37,461 bases of DNA from Clostridiales bacterium (lineage in GTDB: Bacteria; Bacillota; Clostridia; Christensenellales; CAG-138): positions 1 through 37,461 of the forward strand of contig WREI01000016.1 in NCBI GenBank assembly GCA_009779405.1, in the 5' to 3' direction. Shown piece after piece: positions 1-8,040 of this stretch. The notes under the pieces are model-generated. The model was given only the letters and a program-made list of their open reading frames with translations. It had not been told where the DNA came from and ran no database searches. The position numbers and the translations under genes were made by a program. Each line of letters begins with the position of its first letter. Position 1 is the stretch's first letter.

Positions 1-675
1 AACAATGGCGGCAGCTTCTTCATCCACGACCAGGCGGCGGCAGTCGTTCGGGTGCTTGGAATACCCGTATGGTGCCATTCTACCCACAAAGCGCCCATCC
101 GCAATATTCTGACGCTGTACCGAGCGGCATTTGCGGGATATATCCCGCGCATACGTTTCCGCAATCATATTCTTCAGCGGCAACTGGCTATTACCGTCAT
201 CCTTAATCGAATCATAGGAATCGGTTATCGCAATAAACCGAACGCGCATTGCGGGCAGGAGCTGTTCAATGTAGTAACCCGCGTCAATCGCGTTTCTGCC
301 AAAGCGCGTTAGGTCTTTTGTAATAATTAAAGTGATTTTGCCCTCATTACAGTCTTTTATCATAGAATTGAAGCCTGCGCGGTGTTTGATGCTCGTTCCG
401 GTTTTACCCTCATCTGCGTATATCTTTATAAGTCGCCAGTTTGGGTGACGAGCCACCAGTTCTGTATAATACTTTTGCTGCATTTCGTATGATAAAGTCT
501 GCTGGGAACTGTCGGTGGAAACACGGGCGTATATTCCTACACACTGTATGTTTGTGTCCTCGAAAAAATTAGGCGTTGATTTTTCCTCAGTAACCTCAAT
601 GCCTTCCATTGTCGCGCCTATTACTCTGCCGCGCTTTTTCAGTTTATCCTTTTCGTTTGTTCCTGCCCCTGACAT
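1..675 (-). CDS. Serine site-specific recombinase (resolvase/invertase family), C-terminus beyond the window
   Basis: Reading the minus strand from an ATG at 675 gives 225 codons without a stop up to the window edge. After a charged 45-residue lead comes the catalytic resolvase domain: GIYARVSTD with the nucleophile serine at about residue 53, then DEGKTGTSIKHRAGFNSMI, ITKDLTRFGRN, and the arm segment IAETYARDISRKCRS, followed by GRFVGRMAPYGYSK, which starts the recombinase DNA-binding domain. This is the layout of large serine recombinases that move integrative elements by cutting and rejoining att sites through a serine-DNA bond. A GGGAGG ribosome site lies 7 nt before the ATG. The divergent XRE gene next door fits an integration-and-control module. 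The family is clear from the motifs; which element it moves cannot be told because the rest is outside the window. Confidence 0.93.
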   Translation of the reverse strand, partial: MSGAGTNEKDKLKKRGRVIGATMEGIEVTEEKSTPNFFEDTNIQCVGIYARVSTDSSQQTLSYEMQQKYYTELVARHPNWRLIKIYADEGKTGTSIKHRAGFNSMIKDCNEGKITLIITKDLTRFGRNAIDAGYYIEQLLPAMRVRFIAITDSYDSIKDDGNSQLPLKNMIAETYARDISRKCRSVQRQNIADGRFVGRMAPYGYSKHPNDCRRLVVDEEAAAIV

Positions 676-755
676 CCGTCAGCCTCCCATACTCGAATTT
701 CCCACAAGCAACGTCTATTTTAGTATGGCAGCAGGAGGTGTGCTACCCACTGTTA

Positions 756-776
756 GTAGGAGCAGTAAAGTAGGAG
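756..776. promoter_or_regulatory. Paired GTAGGAG motifs before the XRE gene, candidate operator
   Basis: GTAGGAG occurs at 756-762 and 770-776, 14 bp apart, between the divergent recombinase and XRE starts. The second copy also works as the ribosome site of the XRE gene. The same word returns as a perfect inverted pair at 1145-1165 just after that gene. Repeats on both sides of an XRE gene suggest autoregulation, but this is inference from the repeats only. Confidence 0.3.
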
Positions 777-783
777 AATCGGC

Positions 784-1128
784 ATGAACGCGAATCATAA
801 TTCGGAATTCAGTGTAGGCGAGAAAATAAAAGCAATACGCCTATCGCGAAATCTCACCCAGGAGAGTCTCTCCCATAAGGCCGGCATAACAACAAAATAT
901 CTGAGCCTGCTTGAAACCGATCAGCGCGAGGCCAGTATTCATGTCTACAGATGTATCGCGGCAGCCCTGCATATTCCTATGTGGTGGCTATTTTGCGATT
1001 TATCAGAAGAAATATTTCTTGTTTTGACTGACTTTGATGATTGCTCGGAAATGGAGATTCGCGCACTGCGGCGCTTTATCACGAGAAACAAACATGCGTT
1101 GCGACAACATCATAATCTGGATTATTAA
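784..1128 (+). CDS. XRE/Cro-CI family helix-turn-helix regulator
   Basis: A 114-residue protein. Residues about 9-65 form a Cro/CI-type helix-turn-helix: VGEKIKAIRLSRNLTQESLSH, AGITTKYLSLLETDQR, then IAAALHIPMWWLF. The C-terminal 45 residues are short and have no recognisable domain. GTAGGAG lies 7 nt before the ATG. It faces away from the serine recombinase, the usual place for a regulator controlling an integration module. The AT-rich content matches the islet rather than the importer operon downstream. DNA binding is well supported by the fold; target and effector are unknown. Confidence 0.85.
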   Translation: MNANHNSEFSVGEKIKAIRLSRNLTQESLSHKAGITTKYLSLLETDQREASIHVYRCIAAALHIPMWWLFCDLSEEIFLVLTDFDDCSEMEIRALRRFITRNKHALRQHHNLDY

Positions 1129-1144
1129 TCCGCGAACCACAAAG

Positions 1145-1165
1145 ACTCCTACGGTCAGTAGGAGT
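1145..1165. repeat. Perfect 8-bp inverted repeat after the XRE gene
   Basis: ACTCCTAC at 1145-1152 and GTAGGAGT at 1158-1165, with a 5-nt gap. It lies 17 bp after the XRE stop. The following bases (TCGATTTTCG) are not a clean U-tract, so it may be either a weak terminator or a second operator carrying the GTAGGAG word seen upstream. Confidence 0.45.
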
Positions 1166-1245
1166 TCGATTTTCGAGCAAGCAAGAAAAGGGCATCCCCC
1201 TCGCTGAAAAGCTGATGACAAAGCTGCCCTCAATGTGCTATAAGG

Positions 1246-1265
1246 AAAAAAAGGCGGCTCCGCCA
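1246..1265 (-). terminator. Weak intrinsic terminator, minus strand
   Basis: Read on the minus strand, a GGCGGAGCCGCC hairpin (1264-1253, short 4-5 bp stem) is followed by seven Ts (1252-1246). It would end a transcript coming from the 1348-1542 frame. The stem is short, so efficiency is uncertain. Confidence 0.4.
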
Positions 1266-1347
1266 CCTGAAAATATGGTGACAGAACCGCGTCGGTATAG
1301 TATACTGTTTTTGTTGACACAAGCCGCTGCTCACCATTTGGCAATGG

Positions 1348-1542
1348 CTACCGCGATAGCTTGCAGGGTGAAAACGGACAATAACAGGCGCTTTTCATCG
1401 TGAATGCACCGTTAATTCCGGCCATAATTCTTTTTTGTCGTGAGTTTAACACCTCCCATTCGGCACTTTGGATTTTGGGGTTGTTTTCGTCGGGAAAAGA
1501 GCGAAAATCAGACCGATAAATCCTCAAAAACCCTGATTCCAT
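1348..1542 (-). CDS. Small hypothetical ORF, doubtful
   Basis: A 64-codon frame whose second half contains VLNSRQKRIMAGINGAFTMK and then a cysteine-containing tail ACYCPFSPCKLSR. No domain is recognised. There is no good ribosome site before the ATG at 1542; a shorter form could start at the internal methionine of the RIMAGING segment. A weak minus-strand terminator follows about 80 bp downstream, which is compatible with a transcript. It may be real or may simply be leftover sequence of a mobile element. Confidence 0.22.
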   Translation of the reverse strand: MESGFLRIYRSDFRSFPDENNPKIQSAEWEVLNSRQKRIMAGINGAFTMKSACYCPFSPCKLSR

Positions 1543-1774
1543 GCGGCTTCCCGCTTTTGTCGTTATTATACCGTATGGGCAACCGACCCAAAGACGAACA
1601 CCTATTATTTCTGCGGCGGCTTCGCCGTAATGGTGTGGTTTTGAGGGGAAATTGAAGAAGGGCAGTCTGGTTCATACCCAACTGTCCTTTTTTGTTCGAA
1701 ATATAAGGAATTTCAACTTCCGCGTTAATCCAGCGTTCCAATTTGTTGTATATCTATCGTAATGCGCTTTGTTT

Positions 1775-2494
1775 TTAATGGTAATGATAGAAACAAGGGT
1801 TGCCCCAAACGATGTCAAAGGTTGTTCCTGATGTTGTTGTGGTAGTGATTTTGAGTGTCAGTGTTCTCGCGTTTTCTGGAATGCTAATAACGATTTCCTC
1901 TGCCTCCTTCACTTTCGATTGCGATATTTCCCTTTTCAACTCGCCATCCACAAGTATCTGATATGTGACTGTGCCATAGGATTTATTTTTATGGTATGCG
2001 TCAATAAAGATAAAAGTAGAAAAGCGCGTAGCACCCCGCGGAATATTGTATTTGATCCAATAGGAATCGCCGCTGAACGGACCCGCCATGCCAATCCCGT
2101 AATAGGGTTTTCCTTTAAGTTCGCTGAAGGGTCCTTTCGTAATAAACCTGCCCGGCCATTCATCAAAATAAGGCTGTGACAAGTCAAAATAACAATCCGC
2201 ATATCGTTTATAATCAAATTCTAATCTGCCCTCCGTAATATCGCAGACACTGTCTGCGCTTATAATGGGAGGAGAAAAGTGGTCATCGGGGGTGTTTACT
2301 GAAGACTCTGGCGCAACGACCAATATAAATAGAAATCCTAAAATACAACAGGTCAAAAACGAACAGAAAGCAGCGAGCAGCCTTGCCCTTTTTACAGCAA
2401 CCGCAGCGCCACCTGCAATGATCATAGAAACAACGAAGATGATAATCATTATAGGAACATAAAAATTTCGCCCCATTATTTCGATGTAGTTCAT
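1775..2494 (-). CDS. Membrane-anchored protein with NPCBM-like (carbohydrate-binding type) domain
   Basis: A 239-residue protein. Two hydrophobic segments lie near the N-terminus (about residues 10-30 and 40-60), followed by an extracellular part. The last 90 or so residues resemble the NPCBM/NEW2 beta-sandwich: WIKYNIPRGATRFSTFIFID, then GTVTYQILVDGEL, then a strand pair ARTLTLKITTTT and a final DIVWGNPCFY. In this family the domain occurs in secreted glycoside-active proteins and is thought to bind carbohydrate. No catalytic domain is present. The ATG at 2494 is preferred over an upstream one at 2506 because a GGGGGG run sits 4 nt before it. Binding ligand is unknown; the NPCBM assignment is by pattern only. 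Confidence 0.6.
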   Translation of the reverse strand: MNYIEIMGRNFYVPIMIIIFVVSMIIAGGAAVAVKRARLLAAFCSFLTCCILGFLFILVVAPESSVNTPDDHFSPPIISADSVCDITEGRLEFDYKRYADCYFDLSQPYFDEWPGRFITKGPFSELKGKPYYGIGMAGPFSGDSYWIKYNIPRGATRFSTFIFIDAYHKNKSYGTVTYQILVDGELKREISQSKVKEAEEIVISIPENARTLTLKITTTTTSGTTFDIVWGNPCFYHYH

Positions 2495-2518
2495 GATGCC
2501 CCCCATTGCTACTCGTGT

Positions 2519-2547
2519 AGTATACTAATTATTTCTGTTATTTTAGA
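2519..2547 (-). promoter_or_regulatory. Candidate promoter for the NPCBM-like gene
   Basis: On the minus strand TATACT (2524-2519) lies 25 bp before the preferred start, with a poor -35 match TCTAAA (2547-2542) at 17 bp. The -10 is good, the -35 is weak. The rest of 2548-2726 shows no gene or clear signal. Confidence 0.35.
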
Positions 2548-2750
2548 AAGAACTCGTTTACACTATAGCATATCCAGCCTGCATTTTCAAGGATAAGACA
2601 GTGGATTGAGGACATTTTTCAAACAAATAGAGGGCTCAATTACAACCGACAACCCCTCTTCATATGCAAATATATTATTCAGCCAAACGAAGTCAAATAT
2701 TACAGAACCCTGCAACGCGCTCAAGATTGACGAAATTGTGAAAAATCTCT

Positions 2751-2759
2751 TGCTAAAAT
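2751..2759 (+). promoter_or_regulatory. Candidate extended -10 promoter of the importer operon
   Basis: TGCTAAAAT is an extended -10 element about 110 bp before the BMP gene. A TTGACG lies upstream at 2727-2732, but at 21 bp the spacing is too long for a standard -35. A second possible -10, TATACT, is at 2795-2800. No riboswitch consensus (purine or other) was recognised in the leader. Confidence 0.35.
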
Positions 2760-2814
2760 AGGGGGGCTCGTGTTAGAATGATATAAATTTTATATATACT
2801 GCATGTAAAGAGCG

Positions 2815-2846
2815 GTTGCAAGCGCGTTTGCGCAGGATATAGCAAC
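2815..2846 (+). promoter_or_regulatory. Leader stem-loop before the BMP gene
   Basis: GTTGC (2815-2819) pairs with GCAAC (2842-2846), enclosing an inner stem GCGC (2822-2825) with GCGC (2830-2833). It ends 10 nt before the AGGAGG ribosome site at 2857-2862. It may affect translation or mRNA stability; no known riboswitch class matches. Confidence 0.35.
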
Positions 2847-2870
2847 AAATTATGGTAGGAGGAAAACCCA

Positions 2871-4109
2871 ATGAAAAAAATTCTCGCAATTGTCCTGGTT
2901 CTCTGTCTGGCGTTCGTCTGTGCAGCCTGCAACACGGGTGCGCCGAACGATGACCCGAAAGTCGACGACCCAAAGATCGATGGGCCGGGGACCGAAGCGC
3001 CGTTCAAAGTCGGCGTCATCCTGGTGCATGATGAGAACTCCGGCTATGACCTTGCCCACATCGAGGGCGTCAAGGCCGCCGCCGCAGAGCTGGGCCTGGC
3101 GGAAAGCCAACTCATCTTCAAGTACAACATCCCCGAAGACGAGACCTGTTATGACACCGCGATCGACCTCGCGGAGCAGGGTTGCAACATCATCTTCTCG
3201 GACAGCTACGGCCACCAGTCCTTTATGATGCAGGCCGCGCCGGAGTATCCCGACATCATGTTCGTCGCCTGCACGGGTGACACGGCCATGTTCCAGCCTG
3301 TGGACAACGTCGCCAACGTCTTCCCCTATACCTTCGAGAGCCGCTATGTCTCGGGCGTGGTTGCGGGGATGAAGCTGAAAGAGCTGATGGACGAAGGCTT
3401 AGTCACCGAGCCCCATATCGGCTATGTCGGCGCCTATCCCTATGCCGAAGTGGTTTCGGGCTATACCGCCTTCTTCCTCGGCATCCGTTCCATCGTACCC
3501 GAGGCGTACATGGATGTGCAGTTCACCAACTCCTGGTATGACCCGATTGCCGAGGCCGAGGCCGCCAATGCGCTGATCGCGCGCGGCGCCGTCATCATCG
3601 GCCAGCATGCGGACAGCACGGGCGCGCCGGGCGCGGTGGAAAAGCAGCGCGAAGCGGGCAAGGAAGTGTACAGCGTGGGCTATAACGTCTCCATGCTGGC
3701 CGCCGCGCCGACCGCCGCGCTGACCAGCGCGCAGAACAACTGGGTCGTGCTCTATAAGGCCACCTTGGAAAAAGCGTTGAAGGGCGAGCCCATCCCCACG
3801 GACTATGCCGCCGGCTATGAGTTGGATGCGGTTATGATCTCGGAACTCGGGCCGAGCTGCGCGGCCGGCACCGCCGAGAAAGTGGCGGAAGTCATCGCAG
3901 CCATCAAGGCGGGCATCCTGCATGTGTTCGACACCGCCACCTTCACCGTGAACGGCGAGACCGTGGCCAGCTTCCTGGCCATCGACACCGACGGCGACTG
4001 GGTGGGCGACACGGGTGAAGCCATCGAGAACGGCATCTTCATCGAATCCGTTCTGCGTTCCGCGCCCTATTTCTCCCTCGATATAGACGGAATCACAAAG
4101 TTGAACTAA
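2871..4109 (+). CDS. BMP-family ABC transporter substrate-binding lipoprotein (probable nucleoside binder)
   Basis: A 412-residue extracytoplasmic binding protein. The N-terminus is a lipoprotein signal, with a hydrophobic stretch at residues 4-17 and the lipid-bearing cysteine at 20 (VCAAC). After a short Asp/Pro linker comes the BMP/PnrA fold: FKVGVILVHDENSGYD, then EDETCYDTAIDLAEQGCNIIFSD, YPDIMFVACTGDTAMF, and VIIGQHADSTGAPGAVEKQ. PnrA-like proteins bind purine or other nucleosides, and relatives serve NupA/YufN-type systems. AGGAGG lies 8 nt before the ATG. The ATPase and two permeases follow in the same direction. Nucleoside is the best guess for the ligand; other small molecules are possible in the family. 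Confidence 0.92.
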   Translation: MKKILAIVLVLCLAFVCAACNTGAPNDDPKVDDPKIDGPGTEAPFKVGVILVHDENSGYDLAHIEGVKAAAAELGLAESQLIFKYNIPEDETCYDTAIDLAEQGCNIIFSDSYGHQSFMMQAAPEYPDIMFVACTGDTAMFQPVDNVANVFPYTFESRYVSGVVAGMKLKELMDEGLVTEPHIGYVGAYPYAEVVSGYTAFFLGIRSIVPEAYMDVQFTNSWYDPIAEAEAANALIARGAVIIGQHADSTGAPGAVEKQREAGKEVYSVGYNVSMLAAAPTAALTSAQNNWVVLYKATLEKALKGEPIPTDYAAGYELDAVMISELGPSCAAGTAEKVAEVIAAIKAGILHVFDTATFTVNGETVASFLAIDTDGDWVGDTGEAIENGIFIESVLRSAPYFSLDIDGITKLN

Positions 4110-4124
4110 GCACTGAAAACAAGC

Positions 4125-4155
4125 GGAGAAGCAGGGGTTTCCCCCCTGCTTCTCT
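4125..4155 (+). repeat. Strong intercistronic hairpin after the BMP gene
   Basis: A 12-bp stem, GAGAAGCAGGGG (4126-4137) with CCCCTGCTTCTC (4143-4154), loop of 5 nt, and no T-run after it. It sits 16 bp past the BMP stop inside the operon. Without a U-tract it is more likely an mRNA 3'-end stabiliser or partial terminator that makes the binding protein more abundant than the membrane parts. Confidence 0.6.
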
Positions 4156-4177
4156 GGTAATGAGAGACGTGTGAAGC

Positions 4178-4200
4178 GTAGGGGCGGATATCATCCGCCC
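4178..4200. repeat. GC-rich palindrome, GTAGGGGCG family
   Basis: GTA followed by GGGCGGAT (4182-4189), ATC, ATCCGCCC (4193-4200). It resembles palindromes at 13546, 25507 and 30927 in this window, which all begin TAGGNGCG. It lies in the 207-bp gap between the BMP and ATPase genes. Confidence 0.55.
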
Positions 4201-4316
4201 GCGAAGTGCAGTATCGCTTGCGATTCCTGTCCCCCATTCCGACTTTGCCTTTCTCATGGAACGGGAGACAATAACAAGTCCGATGAAGGCAAATAATCAG
4301 AAAGGAACCCAACCAT

Positions 4317-5882
4317 TTGGAAGCTTTGGAATTACACGCGGAGCGGGAACACCCGCCCGCCGTATTTATGCATGGGATCACCAAACGTTTCGGATCTCTG
4401 GTCGCCAATGACGCCATAGACCTGACCATCGAGCGGGGTGAAATCCTCTCGCTGTTGGGAGAAAACGGCAGCGGCAAGACCACCCTGATGAACATGCTGT
4501 CCGGCATTTACGCGCAGGACGGCGGAGAAATCTATATCCATGGCAAGAAGGCGCGCATACGCTCGCCCAAGGATGCGTTCACCTACGGGATCGGCATGAT
4601 ACACCAGCACTTCAAGCTGGTACCCGTGCTTTCCGCCGCCGAGAACATCGTTCTGGGCCTGCGGGAAGGCGGCCTGCTGAATCTGAAGACCGTGCGCGCC
4701 AGGGTGCGGGAAATCTGCGACCGTTACGGCTTTGTTGTAGAGCCGGATAAAAAGGTATACGATATGTCCGTGTCCGAAAAGCAGACTTTAGAGATCGTCA
4801 AAGTCCTGTATCGCGGCGCGGATATTTTGATATTGGACGAGCCGACCGCCGTACTGACCCCGCAGGAGACGGACAAGCTCTTCGAGGTTATGCGCAATCT
4901 GAAAGCCGACGGCAAGAGCGTCGTCATCATCACGCACAAGCTGCACGAGGTGCTGGCAATCTCGGATCGCGTCGTCGTATTGCGCCGCGGGCTGTTCGTA
5001 GGCGAAGTTCCTACGGGCGAGACAACGGCGCAGGCCCTCACCGATATGATGGTGGGGCAGGCGGTCTCCCTGCAAATCGCGCGCACCGAACCGGAAAATA
5101 TGACGGAGCGCCTGGCCGTGTCAAATCTCTCCGTGCGCGACAGCGACGGTGTGCTCCGTCTCGACGACGTGAGCTTCACGGCCTACGGCGGGGAGATATT
5201 GGGCATCGCGGGCATTTCGGGCAGCGGGCAGAAAGAGTTGCTGGAAGCCGTGGCGGGCCTGCAACGGGCCCTGCCCGGGGGCAGCATCATCTATACCGCG
5301 CCCGGCAAGGAGCCGACGGAGTTGGTGGGCCTGTCCCCCCGCGATATCCGAAAGCTGGGCGTTGCGCTCGCCTTCGTGCCGGAGGATCGCTTGGGCATGG
5401 GGCTGGTGGCCAGCATGGATCTGCCGGACAATATGATGCTGAAAAGCTATAACAACGGCTTTATCTTCACCCTGCGCAAGCCGCCGCGCCATCTGGCGGC
5501 CCGGGTTGTGCAGGAGTTTCAGGTGAAGACGCCGAGCCTGAAAACGCCCATACGCCGTCTTTCGGGCGGAAATATCCAGAAGGTGCTGGTCGGGCGCGAG
5601 ATCGCGGGCGAACCCGCCCTGCTGATGACCGCCTATGCCGTGCGCGGATTAGATATTCATACGTCCTATGCGATCTATAACATACTGAGCGAACAGAAGC
5701 AGAAGGGCGCGGCTGTCATCTATGTCGGAGAGGACCTCGACGTGCTGCTGGAACTCTGCGACCGCATTTTGGTGCTTTGCGCGGGTAAGGTCAGCGGCAT
5801 ACGCGACGCGCGCAACATCAAGAAGGAAGAGGTCGGCCTGCTGATGACGCATCTGGGGGAGGAGAAGACAGATGAAGCATAG
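4317..5882 (+). CDS. Nucleoside-type ABC importer ATPase with two ATP-binding domains
   Basis: A 521-residue tandem ATPase of the NupO/YufO and sugar-importer (RbsA-like) class. The first domain has Walker A GENGSGKTT (residues 48-56) and Walker B ILILDEPTAVLTP, with the signature changed to VSEKQ. The second has a degenerate Walker A (GISGSGQKE) and signature LSGGNIQKV. Its usual Q-P-T-R-G-L-D segment reads TAYAVRGLD. One good and one weak site is usual for this class. The start is a TTG at 4317 with AAAGGA about 10 nt upstream; a later ATG at 4371 would cut into the domain and has no ribosome site. The end overlaps the first permease by 11 bp, showing translational coupling. Confidence 0.93.
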   Translation: MEALELHAEREHPPAVFMHGITKRFGSLVANDAIDLTIERGEILSLLGENGSGKTTLMNMLSGIYAQDGGEIYIHGKKARIRSPKDAFTYGIGMIHQHFKLVPVLSAAENIVLGLREGGLLNLKTVRARVREICDRYGFVVEPDKKVYDMSVSEKQTLEIVKVLYRGADILILDEPTAVLTPQETDKLFEVMRNLKADGKSVVIITHKLHEVLAISDRVVVLRRGLFVGEVPTGETTAQALTDMMVGQAVSLQIARTEPENMTERLAVSNLSVRDSDGVLRLDDVSFTAYGGEILGIAGISGSGQKELLEAVAGLQRALPGGSIIYTAPGKEPTELVGLSPRDIRKLGVALAFVPEDRLGMGLVASMDLPDNMMLKSYNNGFIFTLRKPPRHLAARVVQEFQVKTPSLKTPIRRLSGGNIQKVLVGREIAGEPALLMTAYAVRGLDIHTSYAIYNILSEQKQKGAAVIYVGEDLDVLLELCDRILVLCAGKVSGIRDARNIKKEEVGLLMTHLGEEKTDEA

Positions 5883-6987
5883 AGAATCCGAACACGCCGC
5901 CGGGCCGGTTTTACGTATAGAAAAGCGCACGCAGGAGATGCGCGGCTATATGAGCTGGGGCATACGCGCCGGGGCGCTCATCGCCGCGCTGCTGGTCTGT
6001 GCGGTTATCATCTGGGCCATCGTGCGCATCAACCCCCTGCGCGTCTATGCCGCCATGTTCCAGGGCAGCTTTGGCACGAAGAACAAGATGTGGGTCAGCA
6101 TACGCGATATCTGCATGCTGGTCTGCATCGGCGTGGGGCTGGCACCCGCCTTCAAAATGCGCTTTTGGAACATCGGCGCGGAAGGGCAGATCCTCGTGGG
6201 CGGCCTGGCCGCCGCGGCCTGCATGATCTATTTCAAAAACCTGCCCACGGGCGTTTTATTGCTCATGATGTTGCCGCTCTCCGCCATCGCGGGAGGCGTC
6301 TGGGGCTTTGTGCCGGGCGTCTTCAAGGCCAAATGGAACACGAACGAAACGCTCTTCACGCTGATGATGAACTATATCGCCATCCAGCTGACCGCGTATT
6401 TCGTCGCTCTCTGGGAGAACCCGTTTGGCAGCAATACGGTCGGCGTCATCAACGGCATCACGCGCGCGGGCTGGTTCCCGGAGATATTGGGGCAGAAATA
6501 TCTGCTGAATGTCATCATCGTGGCCGTGCTGGTCGTGGGCATGTATTTCTATCTGCGCAACAGCAAACAGGGCTATGAAATCGCCGTCGTGGGCGAGAGC
6601 GAGAATACCGCGCGCTACGCGGGCATACGCGTGCCGCATGTCGTCACACGCACGGTTACGATCTCGGGCGCGATCTGCGGCATCGCGGGCTTCTTGGCGG
6701 TGGCGGGCGCCAGCCATACCATCAGCACGAGCACGGCGGGCGGCAAGGGCTTCACCGCGATCATCGTCGCGTGGATGGCGAAGTTCAACACCTTTGTAAT
6801 GGTGCTCATAGGCGCGCTGCTGGTCTTCTTGGACAAGGGCAGCATCGAGATCGCCACGCAGTTCGGGCTCTCCGACCACGTATCCAAAATGTTGACCGGC
6901 ATCATCCTCTTCTTCGTGCTGGGCAGCGAGTTCTTCATCGAATACAAACTCCATTTCCGCGCCGCGAACAAGGAGGTAGCCAAATGA
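5872..6987 (+). CDS. ABC importer permease, BPD_transp_2 family (NupP-like)
   Basis: A 371-residue inner-membrane permease with about nine hydrophobic segments after a short basic N-terminus. The family hallmark is the loop FWNIGAEGQILVGGLAAA (about residues 99-116), followed later by GYEIAVVGESENTARYAGI, the coupling region facing the ATPase. This is the first of the two permeases of BMP-type nucleoside importers. A GGAGGAG site precedes the ATG. The gene overlaps the ATPase by 11 bp upstream and the second permease by 4 bp (ATGA) downstream, so the three are made together. Confidence 0.92.
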   Translation: MKHRESEHAAGPVLRIEKRTQEMRGYMSWGIRAGALIAALLVCAVIIWAIVRINPLRVYAAMFQGSFGTKNKMWVSIRDICMLVCIGVGLAPAFKMRFWNIGAEGQILVGGLAAAACMIYFKNLPTGVLLLMMLPLSAIAGGVWGFVPGVFKAKWNTNETLFTLMMNYIAIQLTAYFVALWENPFGSNTVGVINGITRAGWFPEILGQKYLLNVIIVAVLVVGMYFYLRNSKQGYEIAVVGESENTARYAGIRVPHVVTRTVTISGAICGIAGFLAVAGASHTISTSTAGGKGFTAIIVAWMAKFNTFVMVLIGALLVFLDKGSIEIATQFGLSDHVSKMLTGIILFFVLGSEFFIEYKLHFRAANKEVAK

Positions 6988-7982
6988 GACAGTTGATATC
7001 TTTATGGCAGGCGGGCATCGTGTTCGGCACCGTCATACTCTTCGGCAGCACGGGGGAGATACTCTCCGAAAAGGGCGGCAACCTCAACCTCGGCGTGCCG
7101 GGCATCATGTACCTCGGCGGCATCATGGGACTGGTGGGCTCGTTCTATTATGAACGCGCCTGCGCGGCGGCGGGCATCGCACCCATCGCGATCGTCTGCG
7201 TGCTGATCACGCTCGTTTGCGGGTTCGCGGCGGGCATATTGGGCGGCTTGCTGTTCAGTTTCCTGACCACGACCCTGCGCGCCAACCAAAACGTCACGGG
7301 CCTGACGCTCACCATTTTCGCGGGCGGCTTCGCCAATTTCTTCGGCGGTTCGCTGATGAAGCTGGCGGGCGGCGTGGGGCAGATCTCCGTCGCGGCCACG
7401 AGCGCGGCCTTCCGAACACGCCTGCCCTGGCTCAGTTCCGAGCTGGGCGTCTTCAGCGAAACCATCTTCCACTATGGTTTCATGGTCTATCTGGCCGTCG
7501 CGCTGGCCATATTCCTCGGCTGGTACATCCAAAAAACACCCATAGGCCTGAACCTGCGCGCGGTGGGGGAGAGCCCCGCCACGGCGGACGCGGCGGGCAT
7601 CCCCGTCACGAAATACAAATACCTCGCCACGGCGATAGGCGGCGGCATCTCCGCGCTGGGCGGCGTGTATTACGTGATGGACTATATGAAGGGAACCTGG
7701 GACGCGGACGGCGGCATCGAGAGACTCGGCTGGCTAGCCGTCGCACTGGTCATCTTCGCCGGATGGAAGCCCAAGCACGGCATCTGGGGCGCCTACCTGT
7801 TCGGGCTCCTCTCCTGGCTCTTCTTCTATATCGCGGGTCTCTCACGCCGAAGCTCGGAGCTCTTCAAAATGCTGCCCTATGCGGTCACGGTCGTGGTGCT
7901 GATCATCGCTTCCCTGCGCCGCCGCCGCGACAACCAACCCCCTGCGGCCCTGGGCCTGCCGTATTTCCGAGAGGAGCGGTAG
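6984..7982 (+). CDS. ABC importer permease, second subunit (NupQ-like)
   Basis: A 332-residue membrane protein with about eight to nine hydrophobic segments. It has the partner hallmark EKGGNLNLGVPGIMYLGGI near residues 28-46 and the coupling loop GLNLRAVGESPATADAAGI. The start is the ATG at 6984, with AGGAGG at 6971-6976; the frame is open further upstream but only inside the first permease. It forms the membrane channel with the preceding permease. A near-perfect terminator hairpin follows at 8004-8040, closing the operon. Confidence 0.92.
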   Translation: MRQLISLWQAGIVFGTVILFGSTGEILSEKGGNLNLGVPGIMYLGGIMGLVGSFYYERACAAAGIAPIAIVCVLITLVCGFAAGILGGLLFSFLTTTLRANQNVTGLTLTIFAGGFANFFGGSLMKLAGGVGQISVAATSAAFRTRLPWLSSELGVFSETIFHYGFMVYLAVALAIFLGWYIQKTPIGLNLRAVGESPATADAAGIPVTKYKYLATAIGGGISALGGVYYVMDYMKGTWDADGGIERLGWLAVALVIFAGWKPKHGIWGAYLFGLLSWLFFYIAGLSRRSSELFKMLPYAVTVVVLIIASLRRRRDNQPPAALGLPYFREER

Positions 7983-8003
7983 TTGCAATAACGCCCTGCA
8001 ACA

Positions 8004-8040
8004 AATCCCCACATCCATATGGATGGGGGATTCTTTGTTT
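8004..8040. terminator. Terminator between convergent importer operon and RHH gene
   Basis: AATCCCC (8004-8010), then CATCCATATGGATG, then GGGGATT (8026-8032): an almost perfect palindrome with one unpaired A, followed by TCTTTGTTT. It lies between two genes that end towards each other and can serve both strands. Confidence 0.8.

Larger units (their letters stand above)
1166..1774. other. Poorly coding stretch of the islet
   Basis: About 600 bp without a convincing gene. Short overlapping frames exist on both strands, none with a recognisable domain. The plausible items are a small minus-strand frame at 1348-1542 and a weak minus-strand terminator at 1246-1265, described separately. It may be what is left of a mobile element. 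Confidence 0.5.

Noticed and set aside
2507-2870. Purine or other riboswitch before the nucleoside importer
   Set aside because: I looked for the conserved purine-riboswitch core and other common consensus parts and found none; only a small stem-loop is present.
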